From Thalassotalea sp. 273M-4 (GTDB lineage: Bacteria; Pseudomonadota; Gammaproteobacteria; Enterobacterales; Alteromonadaceae), in contig NZ_CP166961.1 in the NCBI RefSeq assembly GCF_041410465.1, positions 3,286,001 through 3,350,000 of the forward strand: 64,000 nt of DNA, read 5' to 3'. Shown piece by piece: positions 43,675 through 52,953 of the stretch (position 1 is the first letter of the stretch; each line of letters starts with the position of its first letter). A program made the position numbers and the translations under genes. A model generated the notes under the pieces. The model searched no databases and was not told where the DNA came from. It was given only the letters and a program-made list of their open reading frames with translations.

Positions 43675-44034
43675 CTACTTTGAAGCTAAATTCTGCTTTA
43701 ATATTTTATTTCTTAATCCGGTTAACATGGCATCGATAGAGCTTGCATTTTGCAGCCAAGTCAGGCCAATAGCCTGTTCGATATAACCTATTTCAATACC
43801 AATATAAATCTGAGTGCGAAGTTCTGCACAGGAGCCTTTTGCTATTGCTAAAAAGTGAGCTTTTTCTTTAATTGAGTACCTGGCCATGCCTTCAGCAATG
43901 TTACTTGCAACCGACAGGCCCGAGCGAGTGATTTGATCTTTAAAACCATAATCCTTCAATGGCTTTAAATATTTATATAATACCGCAGATAAATGAACAG
44001 ACTGTTGCCAAACGTTAAGTTTTTCATAATTCAT
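43675..44034 (-). CDS. Four-helix bundle protein (23S rRNA IVS/S23 family), copy B
   Basis: 119 aa. Paralog of copy A (38782-39129) with clear identity over most of the length (YLKPLKDYGFKDQITRSGLS, SNIAEGMAR, GSCAELRTQIYIG). It is inserted between cysD and cysN, giving 78-bp and 149-bp gaps in what is normally a tight operon. The upstream flank shares CATAACAA and TCCTTTTGTT with copy A, so the duplicated unit included the ribosome site (AAAAGGATTTGTT here). Role unknown. Confidence 0.88.
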   Translation of the reverse strand: MNYEKLNVWQQSVHLSAVLYKYLKPLKDYGFKDQITRSGLSVASNIAEGMARYSIKEKAHFLAIAKGSCAELRTQIYIGIEIGYIEQAIGLTWLQNASSIDAMLTGLRNKILKQNLASK

Positions 44035-44183
44035 AACAAATCCTTTTGTTTACTAATGAATTAAAAGCCTAGTATCCACGTTTAATAATCACAACTCTCT
44101 TGCTGAGCAAATTTTGAGGCTTAATTCTCAATTTTGTAGCTTGCAGCCTAAAGCTAATAACTTCTTCTAAAAATATTCGATTT

Positions 44184-45083
44184 TTAGAAATAACCTTCCA
44201 TCTTCTTCTTCTCCATAGAGCCTGAAGAATCATGGTCAATTACTCGGCCTTGGCGTTCTGATGTTTTTGTTAGTAGCATTTCCTGAATAACCTCAGGTAG
44301 CGTTTTCGCTTCAGACTCAACCGCACCAGTTAATGGGTAACAGCCTAATGTTCTAAAACGCACACTCTTCATTTCTGGTACTTCGCCCTCGCGAAGTGGC
44401 ATACGGTCATCATCAACCATAATTAAAGTACCATCACGCTCTACAACAGGGCGCTCTGCAGATAGGTATAAAGGAACAATATCAATGTTCTCTAGGTAGA
44501 TGTATTGCCAAATATCTAACTCGGTCCAGTTTGATAATGGGAAAACACGAATACTTTCGCCTTTATTCACCTTACCGTTGTAGGTATCCCATAACTCTGG
44601 ACGTTGTGATTTAGGATCCCAGCGATGGTTTTTATCACGAAATGAATATACACGCTCTTTTGCACGAGACTTTTCTTCATCACGACGAGCACCACCAAAT
44701 GCTGCATCAAACTGGTATTTGTCTAATGCTTGTTTAAGTGCTTGAGTTTTCATGATGTCAGTATACTTAGCACTACCGTGATCAAACGGGTTAATACCTG
44801 CCGCTACACCTTCTTCATTGGTATAAGAAATCAAGTCCATGCCATATTTTTCAGCGATTTGGTCACGAAATTCGATCATTTCTTTAAATTTCCACGTGGT
44901 GTTCACGTGCATTAATGGAAATGGTGGTTTTGCAGGGAAAAATGCTTTCATGGCTAAATGAAGCATAACGGCAGAATCTTTACCAATTGAATAAAGCATA
45001 ACCGGGTTGTCAAACTCGGCAGCCACTTCCCTGATGATATGAATAGATTCAGCTTCTAGCTGTTTAAGGTGTGTTAAGTTCAT
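44184..45083 (-). CDS. cysD: Sulfate adenylyltransferase subunit 2 CysD
   Basis: 299 aa, catalytic PP-loop subunit of ATP sulfurylase. It forms APS from ATP and sulfate. The PP-loop [18 protein letters not shown] is near residues 31-48; [20 protein letters not shown] and the C-terminal [16 protein letters not shown] are conserved. The C-terminus [10 protein letters not shown] is typical. An AT-rich hairpin (44165-44174 with 44180-44189) overlaps the stop codon. It is the first gene of the sulfate-activation block, 57 bp after the end of polysaccharide locus 2, and could be read from the locus 2 transcript. Confidence 0.97.
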   Translation of the reverse strand: MNLTHLKQLEAESIHIIREVAAEFDNPVMLYSIGKDSAVMLHLAMKAFFPAKPPFPLMHVNTTWKFKEMIEFRDQIAEKYGMDLISYTNEEGVAAGINPFDHGSAKYTDIMKTQALKQALDKYQFDAAFGGARRDEEKSRAKERVYSFRDKNHRWDPKSQRPELWDTYNGKVNKGESIRVFPLSNWTELDIWQYIYLENIDIVPLYLSAERPVVERDGTLIMVDDDRMPLREGEVPEMKSVRFRTLGCYPLTGAVESEAKTLPEVIQEMLLTKTSERQGRVIDHDSSGSMEKKKMEGYF

Positions 45084-45140
45084 GATTTTATCTTTTTTAA
45101 TTAATGACTAATAAATGGAAGGAAAACAAAATTATTAAAG

Positions 45141-46517
45141 TTATTTCGCATTTGGGTTTATAAACCCTTTAAAAATCGTTAAGAATATGATTTTTAGGTC
45201 GAGAAGAACACTCCAATTTCTAATGTACTCTATATCACTTTCGATACGTTTATTTAAATCGGTATCACCACGCCAACCTTGAATTTGAGCAAGGCCTGTA
45301 ATACCTGCTTTTACCATATGTTTTTGCATATAATTAGGTATTTCATGCTTAAACTGCTCTACAAACACGGTCCTTTCTGGTCGCGGCCCAACAATAGACA
45401 TATCTCCTTTCAATACATTTATGAATTGAGGCAGTTCATCCAAACTGGTTGAACGAATAAATCTTCCAAAGGGTGTTACGCTCATTGTTGCTGCCCCCCC
45501 CCACTGAACACCATTCTTTTCTGAATCGACCCCCATAGAGCGAAACTTTAACATTTGAAATGTTTTACCATTCAAACCAACCCGCTCTTGACGGTAGAAA
45601 ATAGGGCCTGGGGAAGAAAGTTTAACCCCTAAAGCTAAAAACAACATAATAGGCGATATCAAAAGTAAAATAATGGCAGCTATAACCTTGTCTTCAATTG
45701 ATTTAAGAAGCCTATTCACCCCATTTAATGGCGAAGTACAAACATTAATAACAGCTAACCCCTCTATAGAGCTAAAAGAATGGTTTATTAAATTAAACGA
45801 TGTTAAGTCTGGCAAGTAGCGAATATCACTCGTAGTATGTATCTGCAAACTTTCTAGCACCTCATTTGTTTTATTATGAGATGGAAGCTCTGATAACCAA
45901 ATTTGGTCAACATTTTTGCCATTCTGCTCAAACCATTCATTTATTTTATCTATTGACCCCAAAAACCCTTCACCAAGCGAATTACTCGAAGAAAAATAAC
46001 CAATTAAAGAATAACCATTCCATGGTGCTTGCTTTATGGTTTTATAAGCTCTTACCGCTGCGGCATTATCACCTATAAGAACAACATGTCGTAGGTTACG
46101 TCCATGGGAGCGAACATACTTTAAAAAAGTACGCACACTAAAACGTATGAACATTAAAGTTAAACCAGCTGTAACTCCCCAATATAAAATTAATTCTTGA
46201 AAAACAGACTGTACAAAATAATAACTAAGTAATTCCAATGAAAAGACTGTACTGATCCATGCAATTAAAACAGTGATAAGCTCTTTAAAAGCGGACTCAC
46301 CGCGCCAATGTCTATAGACTTTAAAGAATTCAAAGTATGCTAAAGAAAGCGCAAGCCCTGAAAACATTAATAGTTGAATATTTTTATCAAAAAGGCTGTA
46401 ATCTGAATACAAATAAATGACTAAAACCCAAGCTCCTAGAATAGCAAATAAGTCTGATGCTTTATGAAAAAGCCATACAAAACTTTTGTGTTCCTGTTTT
46501 AATTCTTTTATATCCAT
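45141..46517 (-). CDS. Undecaprenyl-phosphate sugar-phosphotransferase (WcaJ/WbaP family), locus 2 initiator
   Basis: 458 aa long-form polyprenol-phosphate hexose-1-phosphate transferase. Four N-terminal membrane segments (about 12-110), a CoA-binding-like domain (about 125-250, VVLIGDNAAAVRAYK), a fifth membrane helix (about 272-295), then the catalytic domain: [54 protein letters not shown]. It transfers hexose-1-P (glucose or galactose most often) to Und-P, starting locus 2 repeats. Codons 339-342 (Trp-Gly-Gly-Ala) contain a run of nine G (45494-45502). Loss of one G gives a stop at 45482-45484 and gain of one a stop at 45436-45438, before the DE catalytic motif is read in frame. It is 3 bp from the preceding GT2 gene. 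Confidence 0.92.
   Translation of the reverse strand: MDIKELKQEHKSFVWLFHKASDLFAILGAWVLVIYLYSDYSLFDKNIQLLMFSGLALSLAYFEFFKVYRHWRGESAFKELITVLIAWISTVFSLELLSYYFVQSVFQELILYWGVTAGLTLMFIRFSVRTFLKYVRSHGRNLRHVVLIGDNAAAVRAYKTIKQAPWNGYSLIGYFSSSNSLGEGFLGSIDKINEWFEQNGKNVDQIWLSELPSHNKTNEVLESLQIHTTSDIRYLPDLTSFNLINHSFSSIEGLAVINVCTSPLNGVNRLLKSIEDKVIAAIILLLISPIMLFLALGVKLSSPGPIFYRQERVGLNGKTFQMLKFRSMGVDSEKNGVQWGGAATMSVTPFGRFIRSTSLDELPQFINVLKGDMSIVGPRPERTVFVEQFKHEIPNYMQKHMVKAGITGLAQIQGWRGDTDLNKRIESDIEYIRNWSVLLDLKIIFLTIFKGFINPNAK
45494..45502. repeat. Homopolymeric G9/C9 tract inside the initiating transferase gene
   Basis: Nine consecutive C on the plus strand (G on the coding strand) in codons 339-342. It is the longest G/C homopolymer I noticed in the window and lies in a conserved region of the protein. 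Confidence 0.95.
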
Positions 46518-46519
46518 TT

Positions 46520-47431
46520 TTAACTCCCAAAATAGCCTTTATGCATCGCAAATCGTTTACGAACGATTAATGGTAAATACTGATGTTTTTTACCAGCCTT
46601 ATAACCAATAAACTTAGCTATTGTTGTAAATACTGAGCGAATAGTTTCATTTAGTTTTTTGTTATTTAATGTAAATTTAATTTGTATCAAAGCAAACTTT
46701 AAACCTTCACCTTCAATTGATCCCAATTCTTTGAGCATCCAATTTTGTGTTTGATGAAAAACCCCTATATCAAAGTAACGTTTAAACTCTTGCTTTATAG
46801 TGTAATTATGTGAATGATGAACCCTAGAATTAGAGCAATATGCTACAGATTTATTATTTAATAATAACTTGGCAGCAATATATGAATCCTCACCTAAAAT
46901 TAATTTCTTCGGGAACCCACCACATGCCATGACATCTTTTTTAACATATGCGGCGAACGAATTAGAAATGAAAGCTTTCTTGAAGCCTTTAGGGTAATCA
47001 GAGTTTAAGTTGGTTACATAGCTTTCATTTGGATAATTTTGTAGTCGAGTACTAATTGCTAATAAATTTGCATCATGATGTGGGAGCTGTCTTCCATATG
47101 CAGCAGAAACATGTTGTTTTTCAAAATTTTTAATTAAGCTAGATAATGCATTGCAATCGGCTAAAACTGAATCTTGAGTTAAAAAAATTACAATATCAAC
47201 ATCTAGCTTTGACATTGCAAAATTTCTGGTTCCACCATGATCAAACTCATCTTTGCGTATTGTAATAACATTAAAACCAAACTCTTTTGCAAGCTCTCTA
47301 GTGTCATCGGTTGATGACGAATCTACAACCAACTTCTCATCTATGTGCAAACTTTGTTGCGACAACGCCTTTAAACATTGCCTAAACAGACTTCCACCAT
47401 TGTACGTGGGAATGGCTAATCCTATTCTCAT
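46520..47431 (-). CDS. Glycosyltransferase family 2 (rhamnosyltransferase-like)
   Basis: 303 aa GT-A enzyme. The N-terminus RIGLAIPTYNGGSLFRQCLK, the nucleotide site LVVDSSSTDDT and TQDSVLAD (DxD-like QDS) are followed by SAAYGRQLPHHDAN, a pattern typical of WbbL/RfbN-like rhamnosyltransferases. The C-terminal region is amphipathic and could attach to the membrane. The rml genes nearby supply dTDP-L-rhamnose, supporting the donor call. It ends 3 bp before the initiating transferase ATG. Confidence 0.87.
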   Translation of the reverse strand: MRIGLAIPTYNGGSLFRQCLKALSQQSLHIDEKLVVDSSSTDDTRELAKEFGFNVITIRKDEFDHGGTRNFAMSKLDVDIVIFLTQDSVLADCNALSSLIKNFEKQHVSAAYGRQLPHHDANLLAISTRLQNYPNESYVTNLNSDYPKGFKKAFISNSFAAYVKKDVMACGGFPKKLILGEDSYIAAKLLLNNKSVAYCSNSRVHHSHNYTIKQEFKRYFDIGVFHQTQNWMLKELGSIEGEGLKFALIQIKFTLNNKKLNETIRSVFTTIAKFIGYKAGKKHQYLPLIVRKRFAMHKGYFGS

Positions 47432-47437
47432 ATTTTT

Positions 47438-48724
47438 TTATCCAATTATATTTAATGTATTAAAACCAAGGCGTTTTTTAACAATGTAAACAGCTATAAG
47501 GTTTTGGCAAGCTAATGCTACGGCCGTCGCAATGGCTGCACCAAGCGTTCCATATAAAGGTGTTAAAACAAATGCCAAGATCAAGGCCAAAGGCCCTGAA
47601 AACAATACGACATTGCGCATCTCCCTTTCATGACCACTCATATTGAGTAAATAACCAACAGAACCGGTTATAACATTGACAAACTGTCCTAAAACAAGAA
47701 TCCGAAGTATATTTGAAGCCTGCTTATAATCCTCACCAAAAAAACCTAATATAAATTCAGGAAAAAAGAGCATAAACAATAAAACTGGTGTAGCCAAAAA
47801 TATCATTAAACGACTACAAAGTAATGAAAGTGAGCGAAGTTCAGAATGATCACCTTTTTTAGAAATAGCGGCAAACCTAGGTGCAGCAACCAAGTTCACA
47901 GCAATAAGAACAAAACTGGTTAGCATTGCCACTCGTTGTGCCACAGAAAAAAAAGCTACCTGTTCAGAAGAAACATAAATGCCTGTCACTATTTGGCCTG
48001 ACCATTCGACCAAAGCCGAAACCAGCATCATTACCCACAAGGGTTTTGCACTTTCGATTAAATTTTTTGTTTCAGAATAATCTGGTTTAATAGCATTATT
48101 GAATGTGCGTAGCCATTTATAAAATGCTATTCCACAAACCATCACACATGAACAGAGAAAAAATACAGTTATATTTTCAGCGCTTAAATTGGGTGATAAT
48201 AAACAAGCTAAGAGAATACAAAGAATAACTATGAATTGTATTGCAATGTTTTGACATATAATTGTTAAAACACTTTTCCCAAGCCCTTGAAAAGAGAAGC
48301 CTAAAAGCTGTATAACCACATAAAATGGTAAAGCAAGTAGGAACAACTGTAAGGTACTTTTAAAGCTTTCTTTTCCAAATACTTGATTTGAAATTTCACC
48401 ACTAAAAGAATACAAAAGGATGGTAAAAAGTAACGTGAAGAAGAAACTGGTACGAACGCCCTTATTAAAAACCCCTTTGACAACAGATAAATTATTTTCT
48501 GTCGAGTAACTACCAATAAACCGAATTAAAGCATTCGGAAGCCCTAGCATACAAACAGTAGAAAAAAAGGTGCATACAGCATAACCTAGAAAAAACAAAC
48601 CCGACTGTTCGACAGATAAGTTGCGAGCTATTATCAAGTTCATCAAGAAACCTGATAATGCACCTAAAATTCTAACTATAAATGCAACTAAAGAACTTTT
48701 TAAAAATTCCTTTTGTTGGTTCAT
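47438..48724 (-). CDS. wzx: Wzx-type flippase, locus 2
   Basis: 428 aa with about twelve to fourteen membrane spans, polysaccharide transporter/MVF fold. The N-terminus MNQQKEFLKSSLVAFIVRIL precedes a first helix pair around LGALSGFLMNLIIARNLS. The C-terminal part contains NMSGHEREMRNV, frequent in this flippase group. It should translocate locus 2 undecaprenyl-PP repeat units. It lies 3 bp after rmlD and 6 bp before the GT2 gene. Confidence 0.88.
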   Translation of the reverse strand: MNQQKEFLKSSLVAFIVRILGALSGFLMNLIIARNLSVEQSGLFFLGYAVCTFFSTVCMLGLPNALIRFIGSYSTENNLSVVKGVFNKGVRTSFFFTLLFTILLYSFSGEISNQVFGKESFKSTLQLFLLALPFYVVIQLLGFSFQGLGKSVLTIICQNIAIQFIVILCILLACLLSPNLSAENITVFFLCSCVMVCGIAFYKWLRTFNNAIKPDYSETKNLIESAKPLWVMMLVSALVEWSGQIVTGIYVSSEQVAFFSVAQRVAMLTSFVLIAVNLVAAPRFAAISKKGDHSELRSLSLLCSRLMIFLATPVLLFMLFFPEFILGFFGEDYKQASNILRILVLGQFVNVITGSVGYLLNMSGHEREMRNVVLFSGPLALILAFVLTPLYGTLGAAIATAVALACQNLIAVYIVKKRLGFNTLNIIG

Positions 48725-48727
48725 AGA

Positions 48728-49612
48728 TCAAAGTGCTTTTAAAACAAAACTTAAAGACTGTTTAAAATCAAAGTCACAGGCCTTCCAGCTAATTTCAAAA
48801 CGACTAATATCCATAACTGAATAATTGGGTCGTTTAGCTGGTGTCAGAAACATTTGTGTAGTGATAGGCTTTACAATTGGGCTTTTACCATACAATCCTA
48901 AATCCATTGATGTATCAAAAACTGTTTGTGCAAAATCATACCAAGACATTTTTTCTTTGCTAGAATAGTGAAAAACACCCCAGTTTTCACAACCCTCTGT
49001 AATCTCTAGTAAAACATTCAAAATGTTATTAGCCAAATCACCCGCATAAGTCGGGCAACCAACCTGATCAGCAACAATCCCTAACTCATCTCGTTCTTGC
49101 CCAAGTCTAAGCATGGTTTTAACAAAATTATTTCCATACTCACTAAATACCCAAGCGGTGCGAATGATCACATGCTTGTTAAGAATGTCTTCAATGGCAA
49201 GCTCACCTGCAAGTTTACTTTTACCGTACACACTTTGCGGGTTGGTTGGGGACTCTGGCGTATAAGGCTTTGTTGCTTCACCGTCAAAGACATAATCGGT
49301 TGAAACATGAATTAATGGTATGTCTAGCTTGTTACAAACCTTGGCCATATTTTCAGGCCCGGTTGCATTAATTGCATATGCTAATTCAACTTCAGTTTCA
49401 GCTTTATCTACGGCAGTATACGCTGCGGCGTTAATTACAATATTAGCGTTCGATTCAACAATGGATTTGTTTACTTGCTCAAAGTTAGAAATATCAGCTT
49501 GTGCTCGGTCAAAGAAAAAAAAGTTAAAACCATGTTTTTCTACATAGCCTTTTGCTCTATCTTGCAAACAGCGCCCTAACTGGCCTTTGCAGCCAAAAAC
49601 AACAACGTTCAT
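48728..49612 (-). CDS. rfbD: dTDP-4-dehydrorhamnose reductase
   Basis: 294 aa (RmlD). It reduces dTDP-4-keto-L-rhamnose with NAD(P)H, the last step to dTDP-L-rhamnose. Rossmann motif VFGCKGQLGRCLQ at the N-terminus, VSTDYVFDG, and the catalytic YGKSKLAGE (Tyr-xxx-Lys). It lies 9 bp after rmlC in a B-A-C-D gene order. Confidence 0.96.
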   Translation of the reverse strand: MNVVVFGCKGQLGRCLQDRAKGYVEKHGFNFFFFDRAQADISNFEQVNKSIVESNANIVINAAAYTAVDKAETEVELAYAINATGPENMAKVCNKLDIPLIHVSTDYVFDGEATKPYTPESPTNPQSVYGKSKLAGELAIEDILNKHVIIRTAWVFSEYGNNFVKTMLRLGQERDELGIVADQVGCPTYAGDLANNILNVLLEITEGCENWGVFHYSSKEKMSWYDFAQTVFDTSMDLGLYGKSPIVKPITTQMFLTPAKRPNYSVMDISRFEISWKACDFDFKQSLSFVLKAL

Positions 49613-49621
49613 CGTTTTCCC

Positions 49622-50152
49622 TTATAAATCTTTAAATGCGGTAGCAACTTTATCTTTTTCAGATAACTGAACGTCCGTTATTGGCCATTCAATGCCAATG
49701 TCTTGGTCATTCCAAATTAAGCTACCTTCATCAGACGGGTCATAATAGTCAGTACATTTATATTCAAAGTCTGCCGTATCTGAAAGTACAACAAAGCCGT
49801 GAGCAAACCCTGGTGGTACCCAGAATTGGCGCTTGTTTTCTTCAGATAAAATAACACCTTCCCACTGTCCATATGTTGGTGAGTCTTTACGAATATCTAC
49901 AGCCACATCAAACACTTCACCGCGCACAACACGTACCAATTTACCTTGTGGTTTGGTTTTTTGAAAATGTAAACCGCGCAAGACGCCTCTCGCTGAACGA
50001 GAGTGATTATCTTGTACAAAGCTAAGCCCTTCACCAATAATGCTTTGGTAACGATCTGCTTGAAATGTTTCTAAGAAAAAGCCTCTTTCATCACCAAACA
50101 CTTTTGGTTCAATAATTTTTACTTCTGGAATTTTTGTATCGATGATTTTCAT
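49622..50152 (-). CDS. rfbC: dTDP-4-dehydrorhamnose 3,5-epimerase
   Basis: 176 aa cupin (RmlC). It epimerises C3 and C5 of dTDP-4-keto-6-deoxyglucose. Conserved segments are FGDERGFFLETF, QDNHSRSARGVLRGLHFQ (catalytic His in GLHFQ), VRGEVFDVAVDIRKDSPTYG and PPGFAHGFVVLSD. Only 2 bp separate it from rmlA. Third enzyme of the dTDP-L-rhamnose pathway. Confidence 0.97.
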   Translation of the reverse strand: MKIIDTKIPEVKIIEPKVFGDERGFFLETFQADRYQSIIGEGLSFVQDNHSRSARGVLRGLHFQKTKPQGKLVRVVRGEVFDVAVDIRKDSPTYGQWEGVILSEENKRQFWVPPGFAHGFVVLSDTADFEYKCTDYYDPSDEGSLIWNDQDIGIEWPITDVQLSEKDKVATAFKDL

Positions 50153-50154
50153 AA

Positions 50155-51030
50155 TTATTCTTTAATTAAACGTTTTAAATACTGACCATAACCGGTTTTA
50201 GCAAGATTTGTAGCACTTTCCTTCACCTGCTTTTTGTTTAACCAGCCATTTTTATAGGCAATTTCTTCAAGGCAAGCGACCTTTAAACCTTGGCGATGTT
50301 CAATAGTTTGAACAAAGTGACCGGCTTCCATTAACGAGTCGTGCGTACCCGTATCTAACCAGGCAAAACCACGCCCGAGAAGATTTACATTTAACTCACC
50401 TCGTTTTAAATACACGTTATTTACATCGGTAATTTCAAGCTCGCCACGCGGTGATGGCTTAATGTTTTTAGCAATTTCAACAACGTCATTATCGTAAAAG
50501 TATAATCCGGTTACCGCATAGTTTGATTTTGGCTGAGCAGGCTTTTCTTCAATAGAGGTTGCTATACCATCTTCATTAAAGTCAACTACACCAAAGCGCT
50601 CAGGGTCTGACACATGGTAACCAAATACCGTCGCGCCTTGATCTCTTTGAGTTGCTATGGATAACTGTTGAGAGAAGCTTTGGCCATAAAAAATATTATC
50701 GCCTAGCACTAAACAGACATTATCATTGCCAATAAACTCTTCACCAATAATAAAGGCTTGCGCTAAACCATCTGGTGATGGCTGCTCGGCATAATCAATA
50801 TTTACGCCAAATTGAGAACCATCCCCGAGTAGGCGCTGAAAACCAGGTAAGTCGTTAGGTGTTGATATAACCAAAACATCTTTAATGCCCGCCAACATTA
50901 ATACCGATAGCGGGTAATAAATCATTGGTTTGTCATAAATAGGTAAAAGCTGCTTTGAAACCCCCATGGTAATAGGGTGAAGGCGACTGCCAGAGCCTCC
51001 TGCTAAGATAATTCCCTTGTACTTTTTCAC
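50155..51030 (-). CDS. rfbA: Glucose-1-phosphate thymidylyltransferase
   Basis: 291 aa (RmlA). It makes dTDP-glucose. The N-terminal signature [20 protein letters not shown] is followed by [15 protein letters not shown], and LGDNIFYG is conserved. I place the start at the GTG at 51030 (AAGGG 8 nt upstream), giving the usual 290-293 aa length. An in-frame GTG at 51066 would add 12 residues and overlap rmlB by 11 bp. It lies 25 bp after rmlB. Confidence 0.96.
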   Translation of the reverse strand: MKKYKGIILAGGSGSRLHPITMGVSKQLLPIYDKPMIYYPLSVLMLAGIKDVLVISTPNDLPGFQRLLGDGSQFGVNIDYAEQPSPDGLAQAFIIGEEFIGNDNVCLVLGDNIFYGQSFSQQLSIATQRDQGATVFGYHVSDPERFGVVDFNEDGIATSIEEKPAQPKSNYAVTGLYFYDNDVVEIAKNIKPSPRGELEITDVNNVYLKRGELNVNLLGRGFAWLDTGTHDSLMEAGHFVQTIEHRQGLKVACLEEIAYKNGWLNKKQVKESATNLAKTGYGQYLKRLIKE

Positions 51031-51055
51031 AATACTGCCCTTATTTTTAATGGTT

Positions 51056-52117
51056 TTATTTATCACCTAAACGATTTAATTGGTAATCACCCGATAATAC
51101 ACGTTGCCACCATGTTTTATTGTTTAAGTACCACTGTACTGTTTTGCGAATACCGGTTTCAAATGACTCTTCAGGCACCCATCCAAGTTCTCTATCAATC
51201 TTGGCGGCATCAATGGCATAACGTACATCGTGGCCTGGTCTGTCTTTAACAAACTCAATTAAGTCGCGGTAGTTAGTAACGCCTTCAGGTTTATTGGGTA
51301 CAAGTTCTTCTAATAAATCACAAATGGTATGCACAACTTCAATGTTTTTCTTCTCGTTATGACCACCAATATTGTAGGTTTCACCCACTTCACCTTCAGT
51401 AACCACTTTATATAAAGCTTTGGCATGATCTTCAACATACAACCAATCACGAATTTGGCTACCATCACCGTATACAGGTAATGTTTTACCATGCAGGGCG
51501 TTTAATATTACATGTGGAATGAGTTTCTCAGGAAAGTGGTATGGACCATAGTTGTTTGAACAATTAGTAACAATAACTGGGAAACCGTATGTTCTACCCC
51601 AAGCTCGAACTAGGTGATCTGAACCTGCTTTTGACGCAGAGTATGGGCTACTTGGTGCATATGGTGTCGTTTCCGTAAATAAGTCATCTGTACCTTCTAA
51701 GTCACCGTATACTTCATCGGTTGAAATGTGGTGGAAGCGAAACGCTGATTTTTCAGCATCATCTAAGGTATTCCAATACTCACGCGCACACTCTAGCATA
51801 TTAAAGGTACCAACCACATTGGTATTGATAAATTCAGCTGGGCCATCAATCGAGCGGTCAACGTGAGACTCAGCAGCTAAGTGCATAACCGCATCAGGTT
51901 TGTGCTCATTAAATACGCGATAAACCTCAGAAAAGTCACAAATATTCACCTGTTCAAATACATGACGCTCTGTTTGAAGCTCAGCTGGAATAGATTCTAA
52001 ATTACCCGCATAAGTTAATGCATCTAGGTTAACAACATTATTATTTGTATTTTGTAAGACATGTCTTACTACGGCACTGCCAATAAAGCCTGCGCCTCCT
52101 GTAACTAATATTTTCAA
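51056..52117 (-). CDS. rfbB: dTDP-glucose 4,6-dehydratase
   Basis: 353 aa (RmlB), extended SDR. Rossmann motif [27 protein letters not shown] active site (ISTDEVYG, Thr-Asp-Glu) and [15 protein letters not shown] (Tyr-xxx-Lys). It converts dTDP-glucose to the 4-keto-6-deoxy form. The start codon appears to be TTG at 52117 with AGAGA upstream; no ATG would retain the Rossmann motif. Confidence 0.96.
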   Translation of the reverse strand: MKILVTGGAGFIGSAVVRHVLQNTNNNVVNLDALTYAGNLESIPAELQTERHVFEQVNICDFSEVYRVFNEHKPDAVMHLAAESHVDRSIDGPAEFINTNVVGTFNMLECAREYWNTLDDAEKSAFRFHHISTDEVYGDLEGTDDLFTETTPYAPSSPYSASKAGSDHLVRAWGRTYGFPVIVTNCSNNYGPYHFPEKLIPHVILNALHGKTLPVYGDGSQIRDWLYVEDHAKALYKVVTEGEVGETYNIGGHNEKKNIEVVHTICDLLEELVPNKPEGVTNYRDLIEFVKDRPGHDVRYAIDAAKIDRELGWVPEESFETGIRKTVQWYLNNKTWWQRVLSGDYQLNRLGDK

Positions 52118-52126
52118 AATTTTTCT

Positions 52127-52945
52127 CTACTTCTTATAAACATGAGGGTTTTTCACTACCCCTTTCTTAAAAATTTTTCGAATTCCCTGTCTCAGTGTGA
52201 TATCAAAATTCAATAAAGCATCTCGAATAGGTTGTTCTGGTCTACCGCGAAAAGAGGTTACGTGAAACTTGTCTGAGTCCTTCATAGGATTCTTACAAAA
52301 ATAGTAGTTTGATACACAACAACGACCTGCTGAGCTATTTACTTTGCTTACTGAATGCCAGCTTTCGTTATGAGTGATCATGACAACTAACCGATTAAAC
52401 TTGCTTTCAATGGTGATCTGTTTTGCTTTAGGCCCCTCTGGCCATAACTCCAAATTTCCACCATCTTTTAACTTCCAGTCTGGAGATACATAGTACAATA
52501 AGTTAAAAGCACGCCACAAATTACGGTTTCTATCGTGTGAATTATCTAGATGAGGATTCAAAAAGTTTCCCTCACCCATGTACGAGATACCACCCGCATA
52601 TAAGTACTCATCAGCAACTAAATTAGTCTTTCCAACAATTTCTTCTACTAACTGAATAATTCGTTTATCTTGAAAAGCATATATAGCACTCTCTAAAATA
52701 GGATCATACCGATCCATTTGAGCTGCAATGTATTTAAATTCACGCAAACTTTTTTTCTGCATCATATCCGATTCATCAGGAAATGCTTTTCTTATTCTTT
52801 GGACTATTTCTATAGGTAATAAGTCATCTAAATAAAAATACTTAATTACATCATTAGATTGTTCGAACTGAGCCTTGAGGTTTGTTAAATTTTTTTCAAT
52901 TTTATCATATATTAAACTTGCTAATTCTTCCGCGCTTATATCCAT
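52127..52945 (-). CDS. 2-oxoglutarate/Fe(II)-dependent oxygenase in a polysaccharide locus
   Basis: 272 aa. The double-stranded beta-helix core shows the iron-binding triad His132-x-Asp134 (PHLDNSHDRNRN) and His207 (ESWHSVSKV), with Arg218 eleven residues later as the expected 2-oxoglutarate anchor. The fold resembles prolyl-4-hydroxylase-type enzymes. It sits between rmlB and a GT2 gene, within the locus 2 operon. Substrate is unknown; a sugar, lipid-linked intermediate or amino-acid decoration are possible. The N-terminal 100 residues are helical and unassigned. Confidence 0.85.
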   Translation of the reverse strand: MDISAEELASLIYDKIEKNLTNLKAQFEQSNDVIKYFYLDDLLPIEIVQRIRKAFPDESDMMQKKSLREFKYIAAQMDRYDPILESAIYAFQDKRIIQLVEEIVGKTNLVADEYLYAGGISYMGEGNFLNPHLDNSHDRNRNLWRAFNLLYYVSPDWKLKDGGNLELWPEGPKAKQITIESKFNRLVVMITHNESWHSVSKVNSSAGRCCVSNYYFCKNPMKDSDKFHVTSFRGRPEQPIRDALLNFDITLRQGIRKIFKKGVVKNPHVYKK

Positions 52946-52953
52946 TGTTTTCC

